DNA of 64,000 nt from Herbaspirillum sp. AP02 (GTDB taxonomy: Bacteria > Pseudomonadota > Gammaproteobacteria > Burkholderiales > Burkholderiaceae_D). Numbering within the stretch: position 1 is the stretch's first letter; every line of letters starts with the position of its first letter. Both the position numbers and the translations under genes were made by a program. Positions 39,525 through 48,932 of this stretch are shown here, piece by piece. The notes beneath the pieces are model-generated. The model saw nothing but the letters and a program-made list of their open reading frames with translations. It was not told the origin of the DNA and did not search any database. The stretch covers positions 124,001 to 188,000 of the forward strand of contig NZ_JADWMY010000004.1 of assembly GCF_015767275.1 (NCBI RefSeq), written 5' to 3'.

Positions 39525-40985
39525 CTAGGCCTTGCCGACGCGGCGCAACACCTGTGCCAGGCGCCGGATCAGGGGTGAGAACTGCTCCGAAGACGTATTG
39601 CCATAGCCGATCACCAGTCCATTGCTGACGGCCTGGCGCGGCTGCGCTGAAAACGATGAGAGCGCCCCGACATTCATCCCCGCCGCCCGTGCCGCCGCAC
39701 TGACGGCCGTATCCTGCCAATCCAGCGGCAGCCGTACCGTCAGATGCAGACCGCTATCACCTCCCCATACCTCATACGCCGGCAGATATAGCTGCAAGGC
39801 CTCGCGCAGTGCTTGCTGGCGCTCACGATAGAGACGCCGCATGCGCCCCAGATGGCGGGCGAACTGACCACCGGCCATGAATTCGGCCAGCGCCAGCTGC
39901 TCCAGCCTATGCCCGCCGCGCAACAGCTCCGCCAGTGCCGGCCAGGCACCCGCTCCCGCCGACTCCGGCAACACCAGGAAACCGATGCGCAAGCCCGGGA
40001 ACAGGGTCTTGCTGAACGTGCCCACATACAACACCGGGGCGTCCGGCACCAGCCCTTGCATGGCGGGCACCGGGTGGCCGCGATGCCGGAATTCGCTGTC
40101 GTAGTCGTCCTCGATGATCCAGCCACCGCACTCGCGCGCCCGGGCGATCAGTTCCAGCCGGCGTGGCAAGGACAGCACCGCACCGGTGGGATACTGGTGC
40201 GACGGCGTCACATGCACCAGTCGCGGCGGACTGCGCCAAGCCCGTTCGGGAATGAGGATGCCCTCGGCATCGACCGGCATGGCCCGGATTTTCAGGTCAC
40301 CCGCATGGAAAGCAGCGCGCACTCCGCCATAACCCGGGTCTTCCAGCCAGGCCCGCTCGCCCGGATTGGCAAACAGGCGTACGCACAAGGACAAAGCCCC
40401 CTGCGCACCCTCGGTCAACACCACCTGGGTCGCCTCGCAACGCACGCCCCGCGCCACCCGCAGGTATTGCGCAATGGCCTCACGCAAGGCCGGCTCGCCC
40501 AGCGGATCGCCATAGGCCAGCGCCATCGGTCCGGCCCGCTTCAAGGCGCGCTCCTGGGCGCGCAGCCAGGCATTGAGCGGAAAACGGTTCAGCGCCGGCA
40601 TGCCCGGCGTGAGCGGCAACGCCCTGTCCCCGGCATCGCGGGTGGGTGTCATGGTCGTCACGCGGCGCGACTGGCGCCCACTGTCCTGGCGCGACGGCTG
40701 CACGGCGCGGACCGCCGACCCCGCCAGCGCGGCCACTCGGGTACCCTGGCGATCGGCCCGGGCGTAGCCTTCGGCCACCAGTTGTTCGTATACCGCCAGC
40801 ACGGTATTGCGCGCCACCTGCAGGTCCGCGCACAGGCTGCGCGTGGCAGGCAGACGACTGCCCGGTGGCAGTTGCCCATCCAGGATGGCGCGCTTGAAGC
40901 GGGCCAGCAACTGCTGCTGGCGTGAACCGGCAGCAGCATCGGGCACCAGAGGTGAGGCGAGCAGGGAAACAGGTGTCATACTCAT
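39525..40985 (-). CDS. MocR/PdxR-family transcriptional regulator
   Basis: 486 residues: an N-terminal GntR-type winged helix (about 15-85, GSRLPATRSLCADLQVARNTVLAVYEQL split across the HTH) fused to an aminotransferase fold I domain. The PLP lysine is in GTFSKTLFPGLRIGF and an Asp/Tyr pair in IIEDDYDSEFR. These regulators sense PLP or amino-acid adducts. It is divergent from the acetyltransferase gene with 96 bp between them, the usual arrangement for a MocR and its target. Start at 40985 (MSMTPV); a longer reading is not supported. Confidence 0.92.
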   Translation of the reverse strand: MSMTPVSLLASPLVPDAAAGSRQQQLLARFKRAILDGQLPPGSRLPATRSLCADLQVARNTVLAVYEQLVAEGYARADRQGTRVAALAGSAVRAVQPSRQDSGRQSRRVTTMTPTRDAGDRALPLTPGMPALNRFPLNAWLRAQERALKRAGPMALAYGDPLGEPALREAIAQYLRVARGVRCEATQVVLTEGAQGALSLCVRLFANPGERAWLEDPGYGGVRAAFHAGDLKIRAMPVDAEGILIPERAWRSPPRLVHVTPSHQYPTGAVLSLPRRLELIARARECGGWIIEDDYDSEFRHRGHPVPAMQGLVPDAPVLYVGTFSKTLFPGLRIGFLVLPESAGAGAWPALAELLRGGHRLEQLALAEFMAGGQFARHLGRMRRLYRERQQALREALQLYLPAYEVWGGDSGLHLTVRLPLDWQDTAVSAAARAAGMNVGALSSFSAQPRQAVSNGLVIGYGNTSSEQFSPLIRRLAQVLRRVGKA

Positions 40986-41081
40986 GTTGCGTGGCTCCAT
41001 CAAAAGTGCCTCTGTTGGCACTGATGATGATGCCACGAAAGCGCTATTGTCCAGACTTCCCTCCCTCACTGGACAGCCACC

Positions 41082-41822
41082 GTGAACCACGCAAGCAGCC
41101 CCCGCCGCAACGAATACCAGCAAGACATCGGCCCCGCCCTGCCCGACTGGCAGCCGCGCCCGCGCCCTTCGATCCAGACCCTGCAGGGCCGCTACTGTCG
41201 CCTGGAGCGCATCGAACCCGCCCGCCACGCAGCCCAACTGTATGCCGCCTTCGCCGAGGCCGCCGACGGCCGCGACTGGACCTACATGATGAGCGGCCCC
41301 TTCCCGGATGAGGCCAGCTACCTGTGCCAGGCCGAACTGATGCAGGCCAGCCAGGACCCGCTGCATTACGTCGTAATCGACCAGGCCAGCGGAATGGCCC
41401 TGGGCAGCATGGCACTCATGCGCATCGAACCGGCGCACGGCGTGATCGAGGTCGGTCACATCGCGTTTTCGCCCCGCCTCAAGCGCAGCCGCGTGGCCAG
41501 CGAGGCGCACTACCTGCTGATGCGCCATGTCTTCCAGGACCTCGGTTATCGCCGCTACGAATGGAAGTGCGACAGTCTCAATGGTCCTTCGCGCCAGGCG
41601 GCGCAACGGCTGGGCTTTTGCTTCGAGGGCATCTTTCGGCAAGCGGTGGTCTATCGCGGCCGCAGTCGCGATACGGCCTGGTTTTCCATCATCGATGACC
41701 AATGGCCGGCACTACGCCAGGGCTTCGAACGCTGGCTGCACGCCGACAATTTCGATGCCGCGGGTCGGCAACGACAGCCATTGTCGGCACTGACAGGGCC
41801 GACACTACCCTCAGGGGGCTGA
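41082..41822 (+). CDS. GNAT-family N-acetyltransferase (RimJ/RimL type)
   Basis: 246 residues. Typical RimJ/RimL order: an N-terminal strand GRYCRLERIEPARHA, then YVVIDQASGMALGSMALMRI, EVGHIAFSP, acetyl-CoA binding around LKRSRVASEAHYLLMRHVF, and the NGPSRQAAQRLGFCFEG end motif. The start is a GTG at 41082, with no strong ribosome-binding site. It is divergent from the MocR gene and probably controlled by it. The acceptor (protein N-terminus, amino acid or antibiotic) cannot be told. Confidence 0.87.
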   Translation: MNHASSPRRNEYQQDIGPALPDWQPRPRPSIQTLQGRYCRLERIEPARHAAQLYAAFAEAADGRDWTYMMSGPFPDEASYLCQAELMQASQDPLHYVVIDQASGMALGSMALMRIEPAHGVIEVGHIAFSPRLKRSRVASEAHYLLMRHVFQDLGYRRYEWKCDSLNGPSRQAAQRLGFCFEGIFRQAVVYRGRSRDTAWFSIIDDQWPALRQGFERWLHADNFDAAGRQRQPLSALTGPTLPSGG

Positions 41823-41831
41823 CGCCAGCCC

Positions 41832-42740
41832 TCAAGCGCGCGAACTGAGCTGCTTGAGCTCCCACAGTGCCTCCAGCACATGGCGCGTAGCCGGTTCCGG
41901 CTGGCCGGCGCGATGGGCGATGCCCAACGGCCGCCATAGCGCCGGGCGCAGCGGTCGCATCACGATGCGCGGGTCCGGTGGCACGGCGCGTCCCTGGGCA
42001 CCAGCCTCGTGCGGCAGCAGGGTGGCCCCGTAACCGGCCGCCACCAGACTCTTGATGGCGTCGTTGAAATTGAGCTCGATGCGCGGCAGCGGATGCTCCC
42101 CACCGCTGGCGAACCACTCTGTGGTCAGGCGCGAGAGCCGCGTCTCGGGCGCATTCAGGATCAGCGGCTGCGCCGCCAGCCAGGCCGGCGTTACCACCCG
42201 CGGCGCCTGCCACGCCGCTGGCAGGAAGGCCATCACCGGGTCGCGCCGCCAGGGCCTGACCGTCAGGCCGCCCACCGGAGCCTGCGGCAAGGCCACCAGG
42301 CCGATGTCCAGCGTCCCTTCCACCAGTTGCGCCAGCGTCTCCTGCGAGGTCAGGATGCGCACCTGCACATCGATGCCCGGATGCTGCTGGCCCAGACGTT
42401 CCAGCACCTGCGGCAGCAGATAGGCGATGGCACCGGTGGAAGCACCCAGGCGCACCCGTCCGGCCAGGCCCTGCACCTGCCGCTGCACTTCTTCCAGCGC
42501 CTGCTCGGCGCCCGCCAGCAACTGCCGCGCCCGCGCCACCAGCGTGGCGCCGATGCCCGATGGCCGCACCTGGCTGCGCTGGCGCAACAAAAGGGGGGCG
42601 CCGATGCGTGCCTCCAGTTCGCTGATGTGCAGGCTCACCGTGGGCGGCGCCAGGTTCAGGTGACGCGCGGCGGCGGCGAAGGAACCGAGGTCGGCGATGG
42701 CGACCAGGGTACGCAGGCGGTCCAGACTGAGTTCACGCAT
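41832..42740 (-). CDS. LysR-family transcriptional regulator
   Basis: 302 residues: an N-terminal winged helix (LRTLVAIADLGSFAAAARHLN, with PPTVSLHISELEARIG as the recognition region), linker helix, and a two-lobed periplasmic-binding-like effector domain. A perfect T-N11-A inverted repeat lies 40 bp upstream of the start, fitting autoregulation. It is divergent from argC, with 205 bp between them. The effector is unknown. Confidence 0.9.
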   Translation of the reverse strand: MRELSLDRLRTLVAIADLGSFAAAARHLNLAPPTVSLHISELEARIGAPLLLRQRSQVRPSGIGATLVARARQLLAGAEQALEEVQRQVQGLAGRVRLGASTGAIAYLLPQVLERLGQQHPGIDVQVRILTSQETLAQLVEGTLDIGLVALPQAPVGGLTVRPWRRDPVMAFLPAAWQAPRVVTPAWLAAQPLILNAPETRLSRLTTEWFASGGEHPLPRIELNFNDAIKSLVAAGYGATLLPHEAGAQGRAVPPDPRIVMRPLRPALWRPLGIAHRAGQPEPATRHVLEALWELKQLSSRA

Positions 42741-42779
42741 GGGAAGGCTCCGGCATCAACAATGGCATTGATATTTTTA

Positions 42780-42798
42780 CGTTCAGGAAATCTGAACG
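42780..42798. promoter_or_regulatory. LysR box (inverted repeat)
   Basis: Perfect 7 bp arms CGTTCAG and CTGAACG around GAAAT. It contains the T-N11-A core expected of LysR sites and lies in the divergent lysR-argC region, 40 bp from the lysR start codon and 148 bp from argC. Confidence 0.7.
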
Positions 42799-42945
42799 AT
42801 CTCTTTGTAATATTCAACTTTTCCAATTATACGATTTGCCGCACCATGCAAGGCATCGGCATTCCCGCGCCATGCCAGGGCCAAGGCCAGAGCCTTCCGC
42901 TTCCACCCCGGCGCGTCCACCGCTTGCAGCTGACTGGAGTACACC

Positions 42946-43878
42946 GTGAGCAATCTCCCCCTGATCTTCATCGATGGCGACCAAGGCACCACCGGTCTCC
43001 TGATCCATGAGCGCCTGCGCGGCCGCGACGACCTGCGCATCCTGACCCTGCCGGCGGCCGAGCGCAAGGATGCGCGGCGGCGCGCCGAGGCCATCAACAG
43101 TGCCGACATCGCCCTGCTGTGCCTGCCCGACGCCGCCGCCCGCGAAGCGGTGGCACTGATCGAGAATCCCCGGGTACGCGTCATCGATGCCAGCTCGGCC
43201 CATCGCACCAGCCCAGGCTGGGTCTATGGCTTCCCCGAGATGGCACCGGAACAGCCGCAGGCGATCGCCAGCGCCAGCCGCGTCAGCAACCCCGGCTGCT
43301 ACCCGACTGGCGCCATCGCGCTGCTGCGACCGCTGGTGCAAGCCGGACTGGTGCCGGCCGACTACCCGCTGAGCATCCACGCCGTCTCCGGCTACTCGGG
43401 TGGCGGTCGTCCGCAGGTAGAGCAATACGAAGGCCCGGAGGCCGCCAGCGCCGCGCCCTTCGTGCTGTACGGCCTGGGCCTGCAGCACAAGCATCCGCCG
43501 GAAATGCAGCTGCATGCCGGATTGACGCAACGGCCGATCTTCGTGCCGGCCTACGGCGCCTTCCGCCAGGGCATCGTCCTGTCCATCGCACTGCAGACAC
43601 GCCTGCTGCCGGCTGGCGCCAGCCTGGAGTCGCTGCGTGCCGCACTGCAGAGCCACTACGCCGGTGCGCGTCACGTCAAGGTACTGGACGCCGAACAGAG
43701 TGCCGCCACGGCCCAGCTTGATCCGACCCGCCACAACGGCAGCAATGACATGACGCTGGGTGTCTTCGGCAACCCGTCCGAAGGCCACATCCTGCTGTGC
43801 GCGGTCTTCGACAATCTGGGCAAGGGCGCATCGGGTGCTGCAGTACAGAACCTGGACCTGCTACTGGCAGCCAGCTGA
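42946..43878 (+). CDS. argC: N-acetyl-gamma-glutamyl-phosphate reductase (short, type 2)
   Basis: Third step of arginine synthesis: NADPH reduction of N-acetylglutamyl phosphate to the semialdehyde. 310 residues, the short ArgC type. NAD(P)-binding start [17 protein letters not shown], catalytic Cys in [14 protein letters not shown], and [15 protein letters not shown]. The GTG start at 42946 has a GGAG site six bases upstream. A long GC-rich hairpin follows the gene. Confidence 0.93.
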   Translation: MSNLPLIFIDGDQGTTGLLIHERLRGRDDLRILTLPAAERKDARRRAEAINSADIALLCLPDAAAREAVALIENPRVRVIDASSAHRTSPGWVYGFPEMAPEQPQAIASASRVSNPGCYPTGAIALLRPLVQAGLVPADYPLSIHAVSGYSGGGRPQVEQYEGPEAASAAPFVLYGLGLQHKHPPEMQLHAGLTQRPIFVPAYGAFRQGIVLSIALQTRLLPAGASLESLRAALQSHYAGARHVKVLDAEQSAATAQLDPTRHNGSNDMTLGVFGNPSEGHILLCAVFDNLGKGASGAAVQNLDLLLAAS

Positions 43879-43921
43879 CTCGCGTATTGATGCAGCGTGC
43901 AGATCGACTGACAAGCCATAA

Positions 43922-43953
43922 GGCGGGGCGCGATTCCCTACGAGCGCCCCGCC
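43922..43953 (+). terminator. Possible terminator after argC
   Basis: A 10 bp stem GGCGGGGCGC/GCGCCCCGCC with a 12 nt loop. No T-run follows, so it may be an intrinsic stop of low efficiency. Confidence 0.4.
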
Positions 43954-44108
43954 CTTGCCGCATCACTCGTAAAACGGTTTAAAGGCCTGATCTGCTGCAA
44001 GGCAGGATTGGTCAGGCTGTGGCATCATTCGTGACTTGATTCGCCACCACAGACTGTAGGCGTCGGCTCTCCTCCAGAAGAACGGCCGCCGTCCCGCTCC
44101 CAAGCAAG

Positions 44109-44336
44109 ATGTCCACCACCCTAGGCGCAATAGCCTGCAAGTATCTCGACGCCACCATCAAGCTGACCCCGGTATTACGTACTGACGGCAAGTGGACGGC
44201 GTTCGTCCATATCGACTTCCCGGATCGCACGACCCACGAATTCGGCGACTTCCAGCCAGGCAATTCCAAGATGGAAGCCCTGCAGAATGCCGTCACGGCG
44301 GCCGAGAGCTACGTCGTCACCCGCAAGAAGAAATAG
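44109..44336 (+). CDS. Small protein of unknown function
   Basis: 75 residues, no membrane segment or signal peptide, with a basic tail (TRKKK). The sequence reads as a small alpha/beta domain: IKLTPVLRTDGKWTAFVHID, then FGDFQPGNSKMEALQNAVTAAE. It fits a short stress- or translation-associated protein, but I recognise no family. The ATG at 44109 has only a weak AAGCAAG site, but codon use is like its neighbours. A terminator shared with the convergent TRAP gene follows. Confidence 0.6.
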   Translation: MSTTLGAIACKYLDATIKLTPVLRTDGKWTAFVHIDFPDRTTHEFGDFQPGNSKMEALQNAVTAAESYVVTRKKK

Positions 44337-44352
44337 GACGGCCGCTCCCATG

Positions 44353-44380
44353 CAAAACGGCCTGCATCGCTGCAGGCCGT
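44353..44380 (-). terminator. Terminator of the catabolic operon, between convergent genes
   Basis: A 10 bp stem ACGGCCTGCA/TGCAGGCCGT with loop TCGC. On the minus strand it is followed by TTTTGC. It ends the long minus-strand operon and may also stop the small gene on the plus strand. Confidence 0.75.
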
Positions 44381-44405
44381 GGCGGCATACCCTGACTGCG
44401 TCGAA

Positions 44406-45431
44406 TCAGTTCATCTTGACGCCGGCAGCTTCGCTTTCCTTGTAGATCGCATCGATCAGGTCCTGCCCTACCCGCGCGGCCATGGTCTTGTGCACCGGCA
44501 GCAGTGCGCGGCGCCACTCGGCCTTCTCCTGCTCGGAAAGGGTGTAAACCTTGGTCTTGCCGCTGGCCCTGATGGCGGCCAGGGCATCGTCATTTTCCTT
44601 CTGGGCGATGGTATTGGCGTAGACCGTGGCTTCCTTCATGGCCCCTTCGAGCTGGCTGCGCACATCGACCGGCAGCGCCTCCCAGAACTTCTTGTTGACG
44701 ATGACCGCATAACCGATATACCCGTGATCGGACACGGTCAGGTTGGACTGCACCTCATGCATCTTCTGGGTATAGACATTGGAGGGCGTGTTCTCGCTAC
44801 CATCCACCACCCCGGTCTGCATGGCCTGGTACACCTCGGAAAACGCCAGCACCTGCGGATTGGCCTTCAATGCCCGGAACTGCTCGTCCAACACCTTGGA
44901 CGACTGGATGCGCATCTTCAGCGCCCGGAAGTCCGCCACCTTGTGCAGCGGCCGGTTGGCCGTCATCACCTTCATGCCGTTATCCCAGTAGGCCAGGCCC
45001 TTGATGCCCTTGCCTTCCAGCTTCTGGAACAGACCCTGCCCGATCGGCCCCTCGGTCACGCGCTTCAACACTTCCTTGTTGGGAAAGATATAGGGCAGGT
45101 CGAAGACCTCGAACTCCTTGGCCCCCAGCGGCCCGAACTTGGCCAGGGAAGGCGCCAGCATCTGCACCGAGCCCAGTTGCAAGGCTTCCAGTTCTTCTTT
45201 GTCCTTGTAGAGCGTACTGTTGGGATAGACCTCGACCTTCACGCGCCCATGGGTCGCTTTCTCGGCCAGTTCCTTGAAGCGTTCCGCACCCTTGCCCTTG
45301 GGCGTGTCATTGGCCACCACGTGGCTGAACTTGATGACGATGGGCTGTTGCGCCAGTGCTGCCGTGGTCGACAAAGTCAGCGTGGCGAAGGCGCAGGCGG
45401 TCAGTGCCGCCCGCATTGTGATGATGGTCAT
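44406..45431 (-). CDS. TRAP transporter substrate-binding protein (DctP family)
   Basis: Periplasmic solute receptor of 341 residues with a signal peptide (cleaved near LAQQ). DctP features: IKFSHVVANDTPKGKGAERF, the carboxylate-binding Arg in LKMRIQSSKVL, and a DGSENTPSNVY segment. It normally works with a DctQ/DctM membrane pair, but none is encoded nearby, so it is an orphan here. As the last gene of the catabolic cluster (50 bp after the alcohol dehydrogenase), it probably binds a dicarboxylate or similar acid. Confidence 0.88.
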   Translation of the reverse strand: MTIITMRAALTACAFATLTLSTTAALAQQPIVIKFSHVVANDTPKGKGAERFKELAEKATHGRVKVEVYPNSTLYKDKEELEALQLGSVQMLAPSLAKFGPLGAKEFEVFDLPYIFPNKEVLKRVTEGPIGQGLFQKLEGKGIKGLAYWDNGMKVMTANRPLHKVADFRALKMRIQSSKVLDEQFRALKANPQVLAFSEVYQAMQTGVVDGSENTPSNVYTQKMHEVQSNLTVSDHGYIGYAVIVNKKFWEALPVDVRSQLEGAMKEATVYANTIAQKENDDALAAIRASGKTKVYTLSEQEKAEWRRALLPVHKTMAARVGQDLIDAIYKESEAAGVKMN

Positions 45432-45481
45432 GCGTGTCTCCTCCGGGTGAAGCCGGGGGCCGATGACCTCGGCCCCCGGCG

Positions 45482-46606
45482 TTAAAAGACGATCAGGTCG
45501 CGCAGCCCCTCCCCGCTATGCAGGCGGTCGAAGCCGCGGTTGATGTCGGCCAGCGCCAGGCGCTCGCCCATGAGCTTGTCCACCGGCAGGCGGCCGGCCT
45601 GGTACAGGCCGATGTAGCGCGGGATATCGCGCACCGGCACGCAGGAGCCGATATAGCTGCCCTTGACGGTGCGTTCCTCGGCCACCAGGCTGACCTGCTG
45701 CAGCGCCCAGTTCTGGTTCGGCGCCGGCAGCCCGGCGGTGACCGTCATGCCGCCACGGCGGGTCATGCGGTAGGCCGCTTCCATGGCCTGCACCGAGCCG
45801 GCCATTTCGAAGGCGTAGTCGACGCCTCCCTTGGTGAGTTCCTTGACCTTTGCCACGGCATCCGGATCACGGGCATTCACGGTGGCCGTCGCGCCCAGCG
45901 CACGCGCTACTTCCAGCTTGCTGTCGTGCAGGTCCACCGCGATCACTTCGCGCGCGCCGGAGGCCAGCGCCCCCAGCATCGCGCACAGGCCCACGCCGCC
46001 CAGGCCCAGCACCGCCGCCGTGGTACCGGCCTTGACCTCGGCGGTATTGACGGCCGCGCCCACGCCGGTCAGCACTGCGCAGCCGAACAGGGCCGCCTGT
46101 ACCGGATCGATATCGGCCTCGATCTTCACGCAGGAGCGGCGCGAGACCACCGCATGATCGGCAAAGGCCGACACGCCCATGTGGTGGTGGACGTGCTGGG
46201 CGCGGTCATGCAGGCGGCGCTGGCCCGACAGCAGCTCACCCAGGGTATTGGTGGCCGCGCCCGGCTCGCACAGCGCCGGCCGCCCTTCCATGCAGGGCAG
46301 GCAGTGGCCGCAACTGGGCACGAAGACCAGCACCACCAGATCGCCGGCACGCAGATCGGTCACGCCACTGCCGACCTCCACCACTTCGGCCGAGGCCTCG
46401 TGGCCCAGTGCCATGGGCACCGGACGCGGACGCACACCGGTGATCACCGACAGGTCCGAATGGCACAGGCCAGCGGCCTTCATCTTCACCAGCACCTCGC
46501 CGGGGCCGGGCGGATCAAGATCGAGTTCCTCGATCTTCAGTGGCTGGCTCATGGCAAACGGATGCGCATCGGTCATCTCGCGCAGGACGGCGGCCTGGAT
46601 TTTCAT
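45482..46606 (-). CDS. Zinc-binding alcohol dehydrogenase
   Basis: 374 residues, medium-chain dehydrogenase. The catalytic zinc region is AGLCHSDLSVITG plus GHEASAEV, and the structural zinc site has its four cysteines in CGHCLPCMEGRPALC. The NAD-binding fold has GLGGVGLCAMLGA. The sequence resembles class III-like/NDMA-type enzymes. It lies in the operon with an aldehyde dehydrogenase and an SDR, so it may oxidise an alcohol on the way to the aldehyde. Substrate not known. Confidence 0.88.
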   Translation of the reverse strand: MKIQAAVLREMTDAHPFAMSQPLKIEELDLDPPGPGEVLVKMKAAGLCHSDLSVITGVRPRPVPMALGHEASAEVVEVGSGVTDLRAGDLVVLVFVPSCGHCLPCMEGRPALCEPGAATNTLGELLSGQRRLHDRAQHVHHHMGVSAFADHAVVSRRSCVKIEADIDPVQAALFGCAVLTGVGAAVNTAEVKAGTTAAVLGLGGVGLCAMLGALASGAREVIAVDLHDSKLEVARALGATATVNARDPDAVAKVKELTKGGVDYAFEMAGSVQAMEAAYRMTRRGGMTVTAGLPAPNQNWALQQVSLVAEERTVKGSYIGSCVPVRDIPRYIGLYQAGRLPVDKLMGERLALADINRGFDRLHSGEGLRDLIVF

Positions 46607-46637
46607 GTGTCGGTCTCCCTCGTGGTTGGCAAAACAC

Positions 46638-47408
46638 CTAGATTACACGACCACCGTCGACCGGGACTTCCATCCCGGTCAGGAAATGCGATGCGTCAGT
46701 CGCCAGGAACACCGCCACATTGGCCACATCGGTGGCCTCGCACATACGCCCCAGCGGAATGGTGGCGATGAAACGCGCACGGTTCTCGGGAGTGTCGGGT
46801 ACGCCCATGAATTGCTCCAGCAAGCCGGTAGCACCCATGACCGGGCAGATCGCGTTGACGCGAATGCGATCCGGCGCCAGCTCCACCGCCATCGACTTGG
46901 AGAGCATGTTGACCGCACCCTTGGAGCTGTTGTACCAGGTCAGCCCCGGACGCGGACGGATGCCCGCCACCGAGCCGACATTGAGGATCACGCCGCCACG
47001 CCCCGGTTCGGCCTGGTTGCGCTCGCGCAGCAGCGGCACCACGGCATGAGTCATGTGGAAGATGGATTTGACGTTGATCGCGAAGACCCGGTCGAAGGTC
47101 TTCTCATCCACCTGCAACATGGGCTGGTTGCGGTGAGTGGCACCGGCATTGTTGACCACGATGTCGGGAACGCCGAAAGCCTCGACGCACTGGCGCACGG
47201 CGGCCTGCACGGCCTCGGCACTGGTGACATCGCAGACCGCCGCGGCAGCCTTGGGACCGAGTTCACGCGCCAGCGCCTGCGCGCCTTCGCCGTTGATGTC
47301 GGCGATCAGGACACTGGCGCCTTCGCGCACATAGGCACGGGCGATTTCCGCGCCGAACCCTCCGGCCGCGCCGGTGACGATGGCGACCTTGCCTGCAAGT
47401 TGCGACAT
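46638..47408 (-). CDS. SDR-family oxidoreductase
   Basis: 256 residues, classical short-chain dehydrogenase: cofactor motif TGAAGGFGAEIA, NNAGATH, catalytic Ser region and YNSSKGAV (Tyr-x3-Lys). It ends GMEVPVDGGRVI, the usual C-terminus of FabG-like enzymes. It probably acts on a hydroxy- or keto-acid intermediate of the cluster. The stop lies 31 bp before the alcohol dehydrogenase start. Confidence 0.88.
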   Translation of the reverse strand: MSQLAGKVAIVTGAAGGFGAEIARAYVREGASVLIADINGEGAQALARELGPKAAAAVCDVTSAEAVQAAVRQCVEAFGVPDIVVNNAGATHRNQPMLQVDEKTFDRVFAINVKSIFHMTHAVVPLLRERNQAEPGRGGVILNVGSVAGIRPRPGLTWYNSSKGAVNMLSKSMAVELAPDRIRVNAICPVMGATGLLEQFMGVPDTPENRARFIATIPLGRMCEATDVANVAVFLATDASHFLTGMEVPVDGGRVI

Positions 47409-47445
47409 GACTGCTCCTTAAAAGTAACGGGGTAACTAGCGGTAA

Positions 47446-48888
47446 TTATTGGTAATGGTGGACGATGGTCTTGGTGGTGCTCATCTCTTCCAGCGCCAGC
47501 AAGCCCTTCTCGCGGCCGTGGCCGCTCTTCTTGACGCCGCCGAAGGGCAGCTCCACCCCGCCCCCGGCACCATAGCAATTGATGAAGACCTGCCCCGACA
47601 GCACGCGCCGCGCCAGCCGCGCCTGGCGACCGCCGTTCTCGGTCCAGATGCCGGCGGCCAGGCCATACTCGGTGGCGTTGGCCAGGGCGATGGCATCTTC
47701 CTCATCCTTGAAGGACATGGCAGAGAGCACCGGTCCGAACACCTCGCGGCAAGCCAGCTTGTGATCGCGTGGCACCTGCCCGAACAGGGTCGGCCTCACG
47801 AAGTAACCTTCTCCCGGCACCCCGCTACCCAGCTTGCCCTGCGCCAGCACCGGCACCCCTGACGCCACGGCCTCGTCGATGAAGGCCTGCACCCGCTCGC
47901 GCTGCTTGCGGTTGACGATGGGGCCGCAATCCAGGTCCATCTCGGGCGTCCCCACCTGCACCTGCTGGAAGTGCTCGGCCACGCGCGCCATGAAGCGCTC
48001 GTAGATGCCTTCCTGCACCAGCAGGCGGCTGCCGGCCGAGCAGGTCTGGCCGGCATTCTGGGTGATGGCCTTGACGATGATGGGCACGGCCCTGTCCACG
48101 TCCACATCGTCGAACACGATCTGCGGCGACTTCCCCCCCAGCTCCAGCACGCAGGGGATATGGTTGCGGGCGGTCGCCTCCTGCACCATCACGCCGACCT
48201 CGGGCGAGCCGGTGAAGGTGGCGAAGTCGATGCCCGGATGCGCGGTCAGCGCCGCCCCCGCTTCATGGCCATAGCCGGTGACGATATTGAGTGCGCCCGC
48301 CGGGAAGCCCGCCTCCAGCGCCAGTTCGCCCAGCTTGATGCCGGACAGGCAGGCATCTTCCGAGGGCTTGAGTACGGTGGCATTGCCCATGGCCAGCGCC
48401 GGCGCCAGCGAACGGCCGAACATCTGGGCCGGGTAGTTCCAGGGGATGATGTGGGCCGTCACCCCGTGCGGCACACGCACCAGGCTCACGTTGTAGCCCT
48501 CCAGGTAGGGAATGGTCTGGCCATGGATCTTGTCGGCCGCGCTGCCATAGAACTCGAAGTAGCGCGCCACCACCTTGACGTCGTTGCGCGCCACCGTGAT
48601 GGGCTTGCCGGTATCGCGTGCTTCCAGTTGCGCGATCTCCTCGGCATTGGCCAGGATCAGCTCACCCAGGCACATGAGCAGGCGGCCGCGCTCGGTGGCG
48701 GTCAGCCGGCCCCAGTCGCCGGACAGTGCGCGCCGCGCAGCGGCCACGGCCAGGTCGATATCGGCCTGGCCGCCGCGCGAGATCTGCGTGAATACCTCGG
48801 CATGGCTGGGATCGATGACATCGATCGCCTGCCCGTCCTGGGCCGCCTGCCAGCGGCCATCGATCAACAGGGTCTTGGGAGAATGCAT
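47446..48888 (-). CDS. Aldehyde dehydrogenase
   Basis: 480 residues, NAD(P)-dependent oxidation of an aldehyde to its acid. Conserved elements: IIPWNYPAQM, FTGSPEVG, the catalytic base in LELGGKSPQ, and the catalytic Cys in NAGQTCSAGSR. The start at 48888 (MHSPKTL) has an AAGGAAG ribosome-binding site; an in-frame start 48 bp upstream adds residues without support. It sits between the ABC importer genes and the SDR/ADH pair, all on one strand. Confidence 0.92.
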   Translation of the reverse strand: MHSPKTLLIDGRWQAAQDGQAIDVIDPSHAEVFTQISRGGQADIDLAVAAARRALSGDWGRLTATERGRLLMCLGELILANAEEIAQLEARDTGKPITVARNDVKVVARYFEFYGSAADKIHGQTIPYLEGYNVSLVRVPHGVTAHIIPWNYPAQMFGRSLAPALAMGNATVLKPSEDACLSGIKLGELALEAGFPAGALNIVTGYGHEAGAALTAHPGIDFATFTGSPEVGVMVQEATARNHIPCVLELGGKSPQIVFDDVDVDRAVPIIVKAITQNAGQTCSAGSRLLVQEGIYERFMARVAEHFQQVQVGTPEMDLDCGPIVNRKQRERVQAFIDEAVASGVPVLAQGKLGSGVPGEGYFVRPTLFGQVPRDHKLACREVFGPVLSAMSFKDEEDAIALANATEYGLAAGIWTENGGRQARLARRVLSGQVFINCYGAGGGVELPFGGVKKSGHGREKGLLALEEMSTTKTIVHHYQ

Positions 48889-48932
48889 GGTGTCTTCCTT
48901 TGAAGGGTCCGGTCTGGGGAGAAATGAATGCG

